Positions 1 through 11,373 of a stretch of 64,000 bases of DNA are shown one piece after another. Made by a program: the position numbers and the translations under genes. The notes beneath the pieces were generated by a model. That model saw only the letters and a list, made by a program, of their open reading frames with translations, searched no databases and had not been told where the DNA came from. Origin of the DNA: Bugula neritina (lineage: Eukaryota; Bryozoa; Gymnolaemata; Cheilostomatida; Bugulidae). Every line of letters starts with the position of its first letter. Position 1 is the first letter of the stretch. The stretch lies in the NCBI GenBank assembly GCA_964035545.1, contig OZ037767.1, positions 23,479,128 to 23,543,127 of the forward strand. Reading direction: 5' to 3'.

Positions 1-3000
1 CCAAGAAAGCTCAGAAATGCATCCAGGTATGTTCAATGACTCATGCCCTGTGCTTTGTTCTCAAGTTTTGATGTTGAAAATAACACAATTTTATATATTG
101 TTTGAATTATTCCTACATTCGGAAATTTGATTTTAGCCTCACCACTATTTGCCATACACATTCCCACTTGGAAAGTTTACTTTCAGACAAAATCATTTTA
201 ATATTTGTACTTTTTGAGTTTTACTGTCCATATGCAAGTACAATGCTACTAAATTGTTAGATAATGAATGTTATTGAAATATGCCCCCCCTAAGTTTTAA
301 TTCAGTGATGAATATGTTGTTATACAATATAGATTAATAGCATACATAGAGCTATATTTTGAAATATTATAGTATTATAATCTGTGATTTGACTTTTGTG
401 TAGGAGGCTTATCCAGTGAAGTCATTAAACTTACACCCTACTTGTGATTGGTTACTTGTGAGCACAGAACACCCCACAGGTAAGTGTTTACAACACCAGA
501 GTATCACATAGAGTAACGGCTGTTGTGTTGTCGGCCATGTTTATGAATAACTAGATATTTTAATAGTTCTGACTTAACATTGGTGGTTAGTGCTAAGTTA
601 GTTCATCTGAAAGTATAATTTTTGTTGCACGATATCGCTGATTTTGAGTATATGTGTTAACAATGGCTGTTTACAGCTCATGTGTTTCCCCGACATGTAA
701 CTAGTTTCTGGTGATCACTGCGTTTCGAAGCTTCTGCGAATGGAATTTTTTATTGGTGTTTGTAAACAGTTGTATTGAATGAAAAACCACAAACCATAAG
801 TTCATGCAAACTGCAACCACGAATTCATCCGCACTAATTCAAATGAGCTTTGTACAGTTTGACAAAATTTATAAAAATTTCAAAAGTTTAACTTATAACA
901 CTAGTGTTGGTCAATATTAGAAAAAATCCTAACAGTAATGAACTGTCGAGAGTTTTTCTTGTAGCAAATTTCATTTCTACCTTTTGGATACCTTCGAATG
1001 AAGTAGAATCTTATGTGGACTTTACACTATTTGATATTTCCTAACCAGATCTTAAATTTAGTAATTCCAATCAAACAAAGTTTTTGCATTAAAATTCAGA
1101 ATTTTTCTATGTAATTATTGATGGTCTCAGCTTATATTTGTATTACGATAATTTTTCTTTGTGATGCAGCTATAATTCAGATTAATATTATAAGGTGTAT
1201 ATTTACATGCCCACAGTCCCGTCTATACTTGCGTCTATACTTGCGACAACAAGTAGTAGTAATAAATATTCTCAACTGCTGATAATAAATCATAATAATA
1301 AATTGTAACAATATTAATATTGATGATAATAATAATATGCTGTGTGTTTGTTGGTTTTCAGTCAGACTGTATGATATGAATACTCAACAGTGTTTTGTTG
1401 GAAGCAATCCTGGTGATCAGCACTCTGCCCCTGTTAACTCTGTGAGTTCTACTCTATATATCTGTTAACTCAGTGAGTACTACTCCTATATATCTGTTAA
1501 CTCAGTGAGTACAACTCCTATATATCTGTTAACTCAGTGAGTACAACTCCTATATATCTGTTAACTCTGTGAGTACTACTCCTATATATCTGTTAACTCA
1601 GTGAGTACTGCTCCTATATATCTGTTAACTCTGTGAGTACTACTCCTATACATCAGTTAGTCGCAGTAGAGGTTTACTCTAAACTCTCACACTGTCCTTT
1701 ACTAAGTAAACAAAAGTGCAGTCCATCTTTTATAATAGTAGTGTGCTTTCTTCTTTAAGCTTTTCTAGTATACTGCATATTTTGGTTTGTCCTTATAAAA
1801 TCATCGTTGTTTTCTTTTTTATTAACGTTAGTGCTGCTGGAGCTCAAATGCAAAGGTCTTTGCAACCGGTTCAGCTGATGGTAACATTAGACTGTGGGAT
1901 GGAATAAGTAATAAGTGCTTCTGCACATTCACTGGAGCTCATGGTGGCTCGGAAATTGTGTCTGTTACATTTTCCAGAAACTCTAAGGTGCGTCTAATTT
2001 ACTTTACTCTTATTTGCAAAGTTGGTTTAAGTTGCTAATGGTAATAGTTTTCATACCCTATATTTCAATTTATTTCTATCTAGCATTTGCTCTAAAATTG
2101 CTAAGATTTTTTCAGCTACGGTGTTTAATTTTTTTAATTGCTTCCATACAACATTTTGCTATTTAATTGAATTGTTATAATCGGAGTTTAAATGAAGTTT
2201 CGATAACTTTGAAATAAAGTATTCAGAAGTGCAGTAACTTGTTTATTAAACACATACAGTATTTGCTGTCTGCCGGGATGGACTCTATGGTGAAGCTGTG
2301 GGAACTTTCTACATCCAGGTGTCTCATAGCCTACACAGGTGCTGGCAGTACTGGCTCAATGACCACCAAGACTAATGCTGTCTTCAATCACACTGAAGAC
2401 TATGGTAAGTGCAGGCAGTGTCTACATAGATGTTGTGCAGCTCCTGCTGTTCCTGAAATATAACAGCACAGTTTTGCAATAAGAAATTGGTGAAAGCTGC
2501 TGTCATTTCAATCAATAGTTACTAACTGTTTTTCATGGCAAGCATCATAATGTCACACCAGAATATCGAATAGCTTGTACATTCCAAGTTTCTTTTGCTT
2601 TGAACTTGCTTTTGAGTTTTAGCGGAAATCAATTGCATATACATTTACACATATCTCAATATGCTTAAAATAAATATAGATGCATCTAGACAGTATTTTC
2701 CTACTGACTCTATTTCCTCTACTGCCTTTATGAATGCTCTTAATCTGTGTCTATTTCATGTTTTATTCAGTTTTGTTCCCTGATGAGAAAACCACTAGTC
2801 TCTGTTGTTGGGACTCAAGAAATGCTGAGCGACAGCCTCTACTTTCTCTCAGTAAGACTTACTCATAACTTTCAATGTATGCCTAACGGTGTTTAAACTG
2901 CCCTTTTTTACTAGTCCAGCCTCTGAGAGTAATGCCAACAGTGTGGAAATCTTAGCTAACTCTCTTGGGCTGCTGTAACATCTCTCATGATCTATTCCCA

Positions 3001-3529
3001 CTTATAAGTTTATATTTTTACTCTTTACCTGCTGAACAATTGTAGGTATATTTTGTTTTCTTGAGTTATATTGAAATCTACTGAGAAGTTTCTTTTAAAC
3101 TTCAGGTTTTTAGGGTAAACTGTAACAAGTTTTTAAATTATAATTGCTGTCGTAGCTTGATAATTACCGCTAATTTTTAAAACCACAAGTGGGAAGACAA
3201 TTTTTATTGCAATTTTTTCTAGTTTAGAATCTTACTTACTTAGATATAAACTAGGTGTTGGGATGCTACCGTTACAAGCCTTCAAATTTCGAAAATATGA
3301 AAGTCCAAATTTCAAATAACTAATTGGTTTGCTTTCACCTGTATTCATCTGTTTCAACGTTCACACTGCTCCACGTACTTCTTTGATTTTGACATGCTGT
3401 ACTTTTGTAGGTCATAACAACGTGGTGACCGCAATGCATCATTCTCCTGTTGCTGCCGCGTTTATTACATGTAGTGATGACCAGAGAATGAGATTCTGGC
3501 ACAGTAGAAGTGCTGCTGAAAGTCTATAA
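1..3529 (+). CDS. CSTF1: CSTF1 (CstF-50), C-terminal part, 7 exons
   Basis: Cleavage stimulation factor subunit 1 is a nuclear WD40 protein of the CstF complex, which binds the GU-rich element downstream of poly(A) sites. Exons joined by eye: 1-26, 404-479, 1362-1441, 1832-1987, 2260-2404, 2771-2851, 3411-3529 (stop TAA 3527-3529). Phases are continuous and give 226 residues. WD-repeat signatures are visible: [32 protein letters not shown]. Strings shared with vertebrate CstF-50, from memory, include NHTEDYV, YTGAG and LCCWDSR. The first exon is cut by the window edge, so the N-terminal dimerisation region and first WD repeats are missing. The exon 4 start is the least certain: AG at 1830-1831 gives CCW where vertebrates have a VNY-like stretch. 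Intron 3 opens with a tandem array that copies the exon 3 donor. Confidence 0.93.
1431..1653 (+). repeat. 32-bp tandem array carrying the CSTF1 exon 3 donor
   Basis: Seven head-to-tail copies start at 1431, 1462, 1494, 1526, 1558, 1590 and 1622; the first is 31 bp and the rest 32 bp. The first copy contains the last 11 bases of exon 3 and the real donor (CTCT|GTGAGT, GT at 1442). Every later copy keeps ctgttaactc[t/a]gtgag in the same register, so seven potential 5' splice sites lie in a row. The unit length is not a multiple of 3. Confidence 0.95.
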
Positions 3530-3886
3530 AAAGGACATTTTTGGCAGCACCAAGTTGTCTTCTATGTACAGAACTTGTAAATAAACTATAATTTTTGTAT
3601 TTGCTTAATGTGACAGCAATAGGACGGTTAATGTTATGTATGTTTATGTAATCATTATGTAAATGCTGGGGTATTTTAAGAGTGTAAGTAAGTTGATACG
3701 TGGCCTGTATTTCAGCCAACAATTGTGTCCAAACTTTCTTTAAATTTGAAGTTTTATTTATAAATATAAATAGTTAATTTTATTAGGCTGTAAATGTAGC
3801 AATAATTTGAAAACACTATTACTTATAGTAACAATACTATAAAATTGTAATGTTACGATTGAAGTTGTAGGTTTTGTGATTCTTTA

Positions 3887-3892
3887 AATAAA
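3887..3892 (+). other. Probable CSTF1 polyadenylation signal
   Basis: AATAAA lies about 360 nt after the CSTF1 stop codon. An earlier AATAAA at 3579-3584 is the alternative. Which one is used cannot be decided from sequence. Confidence 0.45.
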
Positions 3893-4823
3893 ATTCTCAT
3901 ACAAAATAGTCCTATCTAGTTTATTCATTAGTCTACAGAAGCAGCCAAAAACACAATTTTAATATAATTACATTTTAACACTATGTGTAAAGCAATATAG
4001 AAGTGTGTGTGTGTAACAATATGTATAGCAATTAGTCAGACTGTTGCTTTTGCTTCGGATATTAGAAATCTAGCAAAGAGTAAATTAGTTAATATCTTGG
4101 CAGGCAATTGCAAGTATTTGCTGCATATAACCTCTGTCACAGTGATATCCTGCAGAATAGCTGTGCATGTTGTGAAGGCATTGCTTCTAAGCAGTTACCT
4201 TCCTAGCTATATTATTGTGACTCATAGCACATGTCTCAAGCTATTATCACCTTTATAAGAATTAAGAGAAGCATACTTTACCACGTTGCCAAACTTTTAG
4301 CTGCTGGCAAGACTTGAAGCCTTATAATGCGAAACTATAGCTGGTATTTCAATGGTTGCACCCTTCATACACAATAATCTTTATAACAGAATGTATATAA
4401 CATATGTATAAAATGTATTCACAAAATGAGAAAGATATTGTTGAGGTAATCACTGGTGCAATATAAATTAATTAGAGCAAACATAGTTTATGCTAATGTC
4501 AAGAGACTTCTTGCATATTTCAAAAAATATTATCTGAGGAGGCAAAACAGAAAATAAAAATAAAGTGAGTATTTGTCAACCTAATCGCAAGAAAATACTA
4601 TCAACACAGCATTTAGCACAGCAGGCTTAGTTTACGGAAGATATGATTTTTTATAGGAAGAATTAACATTAAATACTAGTAAAATGTAATAAAATAAATA
4701 AATAAATAGTAGACATGCAATACAACTTATTGTATAATATGTGTAAACTACATGTATTCAATAAATATAAGTGACTAGTAAATTGTCTGCTCTTCTCTCT
4801 AAATTGCAGGATTCCAACTGAAA
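3893..4823. other. Convergent spacer between CSTF1 and the minus-strand gene
   Basis: AT-rich sequence between two converging 3' ends. It should hold the 3' UTR of the minus-strand gene. Short ORFs here show no family resemblance and no splice-compatible exons. A short AAAT-rich run lies near 4690-4706. Nothing else is supported. Confidence 0.5.
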
Positions 4824-7095
4824 TCAAGAATGGGACATGGGATCCCACAGAGGTTGAAGCCTTCTCACCATACTCCAATAATTTTGCTGAAAAAAACTAC
4901 AGCTGGTCATTGTTATACTATTATATTTAAATATCAATTGTAAAATATATAAAGACAGTATATGTTGTGATACACCAGTTGCTAACACAAATATCATCAT
5001 ACTATTTTTCAACAACCAAGGTTCTTATAAAACTTGTTCTAATAGTATTACCGATATATTTTTTATTTTTGATGCGCTATTTTCGTGAAATTTGGTATTT
5101 CTGGCCATTTTAGCTTTTGTCTTTCTTAGATCTTCAAGAAGCCGTTGGTTACGTTTTGCAGCTGTGTATATATTTTTCTTGTCTAAAGTTGAAGTAAGGT
5201 TTAGTTTTTCTGGATCTGGAATTCCTCGTAACAAAACTTCTCTCTCTGAAAGTCTACAAAAGTAAAAAAAAGGAGGCTGCTGTTTTAAAATCATTTTTAG
5301 TTTATTAATTACTGGGTGTTTAATCACATGTGCAGTTATAAAATTTGGCTGCAGGCTAACAAAATCTAATATGCAGCCTAAAACAATCGTACATTAAATA
5401 CAATTATTAATAAAAAACAATGGCAAGACAGATCACAATCTGCAATATTAATGTTTAAGAAAATAAAAGCCAACTTGAAGGTAGTAGATAACATTTGAAC
5501 ATAAAGTTTTTTCCTAGCACAATAATGTTTTTAAACTAATACTGCCACGTATTTCACTTGATAACAATTGGTATACCAATTTGTTTTATTCAATCAGGCA
5601 TGCATGCCTTACAGCACACAGAACCAGCATATCATCAAAATCAAATGTGCTCTTGAGTTTAACTCAAATGTTTGATTACAGCATTGAAACTATAAGCCAA
5701 CAAGTAGACTTTAAGGTAACATATAAGTATGTAAGATATTTAGAATAAAAATTTGAAGTAAAATGTGTTAAAATAAATCAGTTATCAAGACCTACATTTG
5801 CATGTGTCGACTCCGTAGCTCATCTTCTTGATTTGCTCGAGCAACGTCTTGAAAGTGTCTGTAGTCATACCTTCCAGTGAGATACGTATAGTCCATCATC
5901 CAATTATACTTGAAACTGTGTATGCTACTTAAAATAGCACGGATGTCTGTTGAAATATAACACAAATATAGCTATATAGATAAGGTTTCAGTATCACTTT
6001 GATACACTTTTCTACACTCTCACTGTAACAGGCAATGAAAAATGTACTAAGTAGTGCATGCGTTTTGTTGTTACATTGGATGTGGTCTATAATACATATG
6101 ATTATGAATATGATAATTATAATAATTCAAATTAGACCATAAGAAGTTATCCCAATCATAAGATTAGGTATTAGTATTGGTATTACATTAAATTTAATTT
6201 ACTTCACTACTCGGTACTCCTAAATTTCAATTTGTATTGGTATTATTAGTAGATATTCATCATCATAATTCATCAATTATATTTATGGCAATGTCAGGTT
6301 ATGCTTATTAAAATAAATAAAATAAATATATATCGTATTATAGAATTGTTACTTGCTACTTGTAGTGAAAAGTGGAGCAGAATCTCATGCGGTACTAGGC
6401 ACGCCAACCTTCGGGTAGCCAAAAGATGTTGTTAGGTAGTCAAGTGCAGAATAGTTAGATATATGCAACACTTTCTCGTCTAAAGGCGGGCCTATACTGC
6501 GGGTAATGATATTATTAATCTATATCGCATTATTATCATTATTATGCTAATTTTAAATCTATGGAGTTGCCCTACTTAACTAGCAACCCTAAAATTGCGT
6601 TACATAGATAGTACAGCAGCATTGCGCTTTGGCAATAGTAAATCAATCATTTCCATATGTTATGCGTGAAGTTATCTTTTCAATAAAGGAAATAACTCCA
6701 TATTATGATAACTACTTTCATAATAATTATTTTCTTTTTATATGTTTTGGGGAAACATTAAAATAGCAAGATTGTTACAGCAAACTGGTTAAGCAGTTTT
6801 CTAGCTATTGAGTACTGAATCGCAATTTATTTTTAGTCCCACATTTTAGTAGATTTTATAAAGTACCACAACCATTTTCAACATACTAGGTTGTTTGGCC
6901 AATTTAACTGTGACTATTCCAACAGTAATAGAGAAGGAGATGCTTCGACTCTAAAGAGTATAACCCAGTATAAGCAGCCTGGGTTATACCTTTCCTTATC
7001 TCATCCTCGTTTTTAAGATGGCCACCAGTAAAATAATAAATTAACACTGCTAATGCTTCATCTGCTCCTATAAGTTGTTTCACTGCGGTGGACAT
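4824..7095 (-). CDS. Unrecognised 173-aa protein, 4 exons
   Basis: Exons in transcription order: 7095-6990 (ATG), 5946-5796, 5253-5052, 4886-4824 (stop TGA). All junctions are GT-AG with matching phase (1, 2, 0), giving 173 residues. The N-terminal exon is mildly hydrophobic (DEALAVLIYYFTGG). Exon 2 is rich in aromatic and charged residues (YTYLTGRYDYRHF). Exon 3 is a basic helical stretch (AAKRNQRLLEDLRKTKAK) likely to form a coiled coil, and the short last exon ends in LQPLWDPM. I do not recognise the family and see no signal peptide, clear membrane span or catalytic motif. Four short exons with open, phase-consistent joins make a real gene likely. Extra 5' exons cannot be excluded. It converges on CSTF1. 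Confidence 0.7.
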
Positions 7096-10000
7096 CTTAT
7101 AGCTCTATCAAAATATTATTATTTATGTCAAACAATGTGCTCAAGTAAAATTTAATTTTTTATTTCAATGAATTAGCAAAAAAAAGTTAATCATACTAAT
7201 TTCAATCACTGAAGATTTTTTAGTAATGCAGCCAGCATAAAGTGAAATGTAGCTGTCCAAAAGTGCAAGAAATGGCTAATATATTTATTAAATATCATAA
7301 GCATAACTTGTACAAATAATTATGACTGTTATTTAGATATAATATGTGCACCAAGTGACATCTCTTGGCTTAAGATTAAACTATACATTGTAGATAATAA
7401 TTTTAGTGGTTCTAAACCTGTTTTGGTAGTCTTGGACATCACTTTGATGGCTGAGTGTACATTTTCTTTGAAGTAGATTAAATTCTAATGCTGTAGAATA
7501 TGTTATGTTATTATTGTTGTTATGATCAATCAACCCATGCCTGTCTACTTGTTTAAATCCTGTGGTGTTACACTAACTATAATATAATGCTGTACTTTAT
7601 GGTCTTATCTTTGAGTGCATTAAACTTAGACTCTCTAAGTTAGTCTAGCTGTAATAATATATTTCTGATCTAACAGTTTAACAAATGCCAATAGATTAGC
7701 TTGAATATTTTTGCTACAAAATACAAATAGGAGAATGATTTTTCAATGAATGACAAAATTAATGCCTTATATTTTTTATAAATCTAAAAGCATGTAGGAA
7801 ATTTAGACAATCTATACTTTAGAAAGCAATCTATGTAGATTTTAGAAGGCAATCTAGCACCTAAGTCCTAGAGCGTCTGCACTATTTTATAATCATCTAA
7901 CCATTGCAGGCTCTAATTTTGCTTAAATGTTAAGTTTACTATAAAAATTAAGGTAGGTTATATGTCTGAATCAACAAAATGAAGTGTCAACTCTCAAAAT
8001 ATGGCACCATGAAAATATGCATAACAATTTAAAATTGAGTAGCAGAATCTAAGACTGAAGGTTAAAGGTCAAAGCTTCCTACACTAAAAGGTGCAAAGCT
8101 AATTAATCAATAAACCTGGAAATAGCATTTATCAGTAGGTACACATGCTATATTCAAGATTTAAACTTAATGAAAAAATGTTATAACACTATTAAATTAC
8201 CAATCTAAGAGATTATATGATAAGCAATGGCTAAAGAAGAACTGACATGGCCCCTAATTGCATAAACAAGAGAAACAGGAAAGATAAAAGACATTCCAGC
8301 CTGTCTGGTCAGTTTCATGCCATAAAACATACATTTGGATCAGGCGTGGGAAAATATCTCATGTTAGTGTGAATCTTCAAAATAATTGCTAATCATCAAT
8401 TTTTTTCTATTCATCTGTTCAGCATGAGTGAGAGAATATGCCAGTCATGAGCCAAATATTTGTAAAAGTGCAGCTTTCTAAAAAGTAAAATTTACTTTAT
8501 TTGTTAATATTAATTTTGTTAATAATATGATTGCTTTCACTGCTGTATATATCTTTTGCTTGAGTTTAATATACGCATGCAGTATCATCTTAAACATGAA
8601 TATAATATTATAATCGTGTACATTGATGTGGACACAACTCTAGAATATTTCAAAAAGATTCCCTGTTGGCTTAGAATGTCCTGCAGCTTTTGAAAGGTTT
8701 TGAGATTTTTTTAAATATTGCTGCATTGCAATGGTTTTAAACAGAATTTGAATAATTTGAAATTTGAACTTTTAGCATGGTAGGGGTCTATTTTATGTTT
8801 TATAAACTAAATTGAATTTGTGCTGAAAAATAAAAATTAGTTCAGTTTAAAAATGCATATCCTAATATTTTGTTGAGCCTGGAGCTGCAGCTGCTAGGTG
8901 TAAAGACAATTTGACTGGTTGGTAAGGATATTATTATAATATTAGTCTGCCACTACAGCTGTACGAAAAAATATAAGTTGGTCACAATTGACATATAACT
9001 TAATAATTATTTGAGCTTCAGTGACCGTCCCTTCCCCTTCACTATGAAATAATTAGAACTTTTGACTGGAATAAGCAGCTATATGCTTCTGTTGAAATGT
9101 GAGCAGTGTGATTCAGCGCATAAACACATTTTATGTTACATTTTTTAGCTCAGCAACTTTAGCCATTTTCATGCCCCATAGGCTCATTTACCTGCTCTTT
9201 TGAAGTTATGACCTGCGAACTTCTACAAATATAACAACACAAATACTTTATCTTTGAAGTTGCTTTTCATATTTACTTATTGCAATAAAGTGCTGCCAAA
9301 ACTTTCAGTATTGAAGCTGGATAGGGTGGTGCAGGAGGCACCCCTCCTGACTAGCATGATGTGTTGTTAATCAACATTTCTTCTTCCTAGAAGACAAAGT
9401 ACAAAATTATGACTATTAAACGCTTAGCATTATTACTTGTTAATTGCAAAATCAGTTTCTTTTGGTAAAAGCATAAATAAATGTTAATTAGAATATTCCC
9501 TTCTGTTTGTTTGTAACCGGTGGGTGGTGTTGGTTAGAGAACACTGAATATAGACTGAGCACCGCCTATAGCACAACATTAAGGCAGATGTGTTAATATA
9601 GTCTGTGTTAATAGCTACATTGGGCTTTAATTTGCAGTTCTCTAGCTTATTTTGTGTATTCAAAGTGCCAATCTTCAAATATGTACTTAAATGCATATTG
9701 ATTACATCAATTGTATGCACAAAACTTTGAAATCTATGCAATATCAAGTGACTTGAGAATTGGTAGCATATGTGTGTATAAATAAATGACACGTCGTTCA
9801 GCTTGGATGGGAATTATTAACTTAACTCTGATATAATGTGCACTTTGTGTTACTTTGGGTGAGTTATAGCATTCTGTAATAGCTTTACACTACATATAGT
9901 AGCATCATCTCATGCTGTCAGTTAAAGCTGTCTTCTTTGCCTATAATATGCAAATCTATACAGCCAATTTACTTATTTCAACCATGAAGGTCTTTTTGCA

Positions 10001-11086
10001 AAATTTGTTGGTGTCTTTGCATAATGTTTTATCGTATTGTAGCTTTAACACATTAATTAATTATCATTTAAAAGTTTGGCTTTCATAGAAAACTTTCTGT
10101 TTTTCTGATATTGTAAAACTCATTAATTTAACCATAGTTGTAGTGTAATGTAATACTTGGTACTGTAATTAAAGTTGTTGCCATTCCTATTTATAAGGTG
10201 CACCGTGATTTGTTTTGTAAATTTTCATTCATGTAAGTTTTTATGTTGGCATCATTTTGCTTGCTGCATATATTTTTCCTATATGGACCTTTTTCGACCA
10301 TTTTAATTTACAACAATACTATGGCTACCACTTATAATTAACATAGCAGGAACGCAGCAAGAAATTAGCGTGAATGAAAACACCACCAACCAGTACTCTA
10401 AGTTATGTTTTATTGAATGTAAAAGCAAAACTATGACACAGTAGACTGGCAGCAAACTTTTTGCAAGATTGATGACTTAATATCTTTTAAAATAAAAATA
10501 ATATTAATTTCATTTTATACTCAATTTGGTTAATAATAATTCCAATTATATTAAGATAATTTATTTATTAATATTAATTGCTTTCGCTGGTTTTGCTCGA
10601 AAAGCTTAACCTTAGGTGGTGAACCTCAGTTAACAACTCATTTTCTTTAATATTTTTATTATGATTTTAGGTCATAACTCTTAATTTCTTTATACTTTCA
10701 ATCTCAATGCTTTGTCACAAAGCCGTGTGTCTTGCCTCCTTGCTAAGCTGGCTGCTGAACAGTTTCAATTTGTATCTTTGGTCTGTGTTGCTTTATAAAC
10801 TATGCAGGGAAACCTGCAGTGCATACTTCTACACCACAACATATTATATGTCATTAAGTTCTTTGTAGAAAATTTACTACTCATCAGTCAAGTCATCTAC
10901 AAGCATTCTAAAAGAAACCACTTTGAATGATCACCTAGTTAAGCTGTACTGTACAGTTATGAATTCCTTCAAAGCACATCTAACAAGGTATTTTAAGTTA
11001 TATTACAAGTGCTGTTAGGCACACACAAGCAGTTCAAATATCTGCAATCAATGACGAATGCATATTAAAAAAATATTTTTATGTAT
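7096..11086. other. Gene-poor spacer
   Basis: About 4 kb of AT-rich sequence between the start of the minus-strand gene and a dispersed repeat. Short ORFs (for example 9484-9792, minus) lack family resemblance or splice-supported neighbours. The missing 5' exon or exons of the downstream coiled-coil gene probably lie here or just beyond, but I could not place them. Confidence 0.5.
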
Positions 11087-11241
11087 GTTTGAGTTTGGGG
11101 TTGGGATGAAAGGGTTGGGGGTTTAGGTTTGGGGTTTGGACAAATTTAACATCAGTGCGCCATTTTTACCTACTTACCCATTTGTGCTATTATTACCTGT
11201 GCCATTATTTCCTGTGCCATTTTTACTGTGCCATTTTTACC
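11087..11241 (+). repeat. Dispersed G-rich / TGTGCCATTTTTACC repeat, copy 1
   Basis: A G-rich stretch (about 11087-11138, runs such as tttggggttggg and gggtttaggtttgggg) is followed by caaatttaacatcagtg and then four to five degenerate copies of a 15-17 bp unit, tgtgccatttttacc. The same order of parts recurs on the other strand at 20726-20905, so this is a dispersed element rather than a local simple repeat. No coding capacity or known family was recognised. Confidence 0.7.
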
Positions 11242-11373
11242 TATAATCAATCTCAATCTTCAACCATCCTTAAGTTTAGAATCATCAAAAATTCCTAACT
11301 AGCATAAAGGTGAAAGTTATTTATTACCAGCTAAGATAGTGAAATGTAATAATTGCAATTATATCGGTTTTAG

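Noticed and set aside
9484-9792. Minus-strand ORF of 102 residues
   Set aside because: No recognisable motif, no splice-compatible neighbours, low-complexity AT-rich codons.
11087-11140. Interstitial telomere repeat
   Set aside because: Runs such as ggtttaggtttgggg are telomere-like but irregular, and they occur within a composite repeat found elsewhere.
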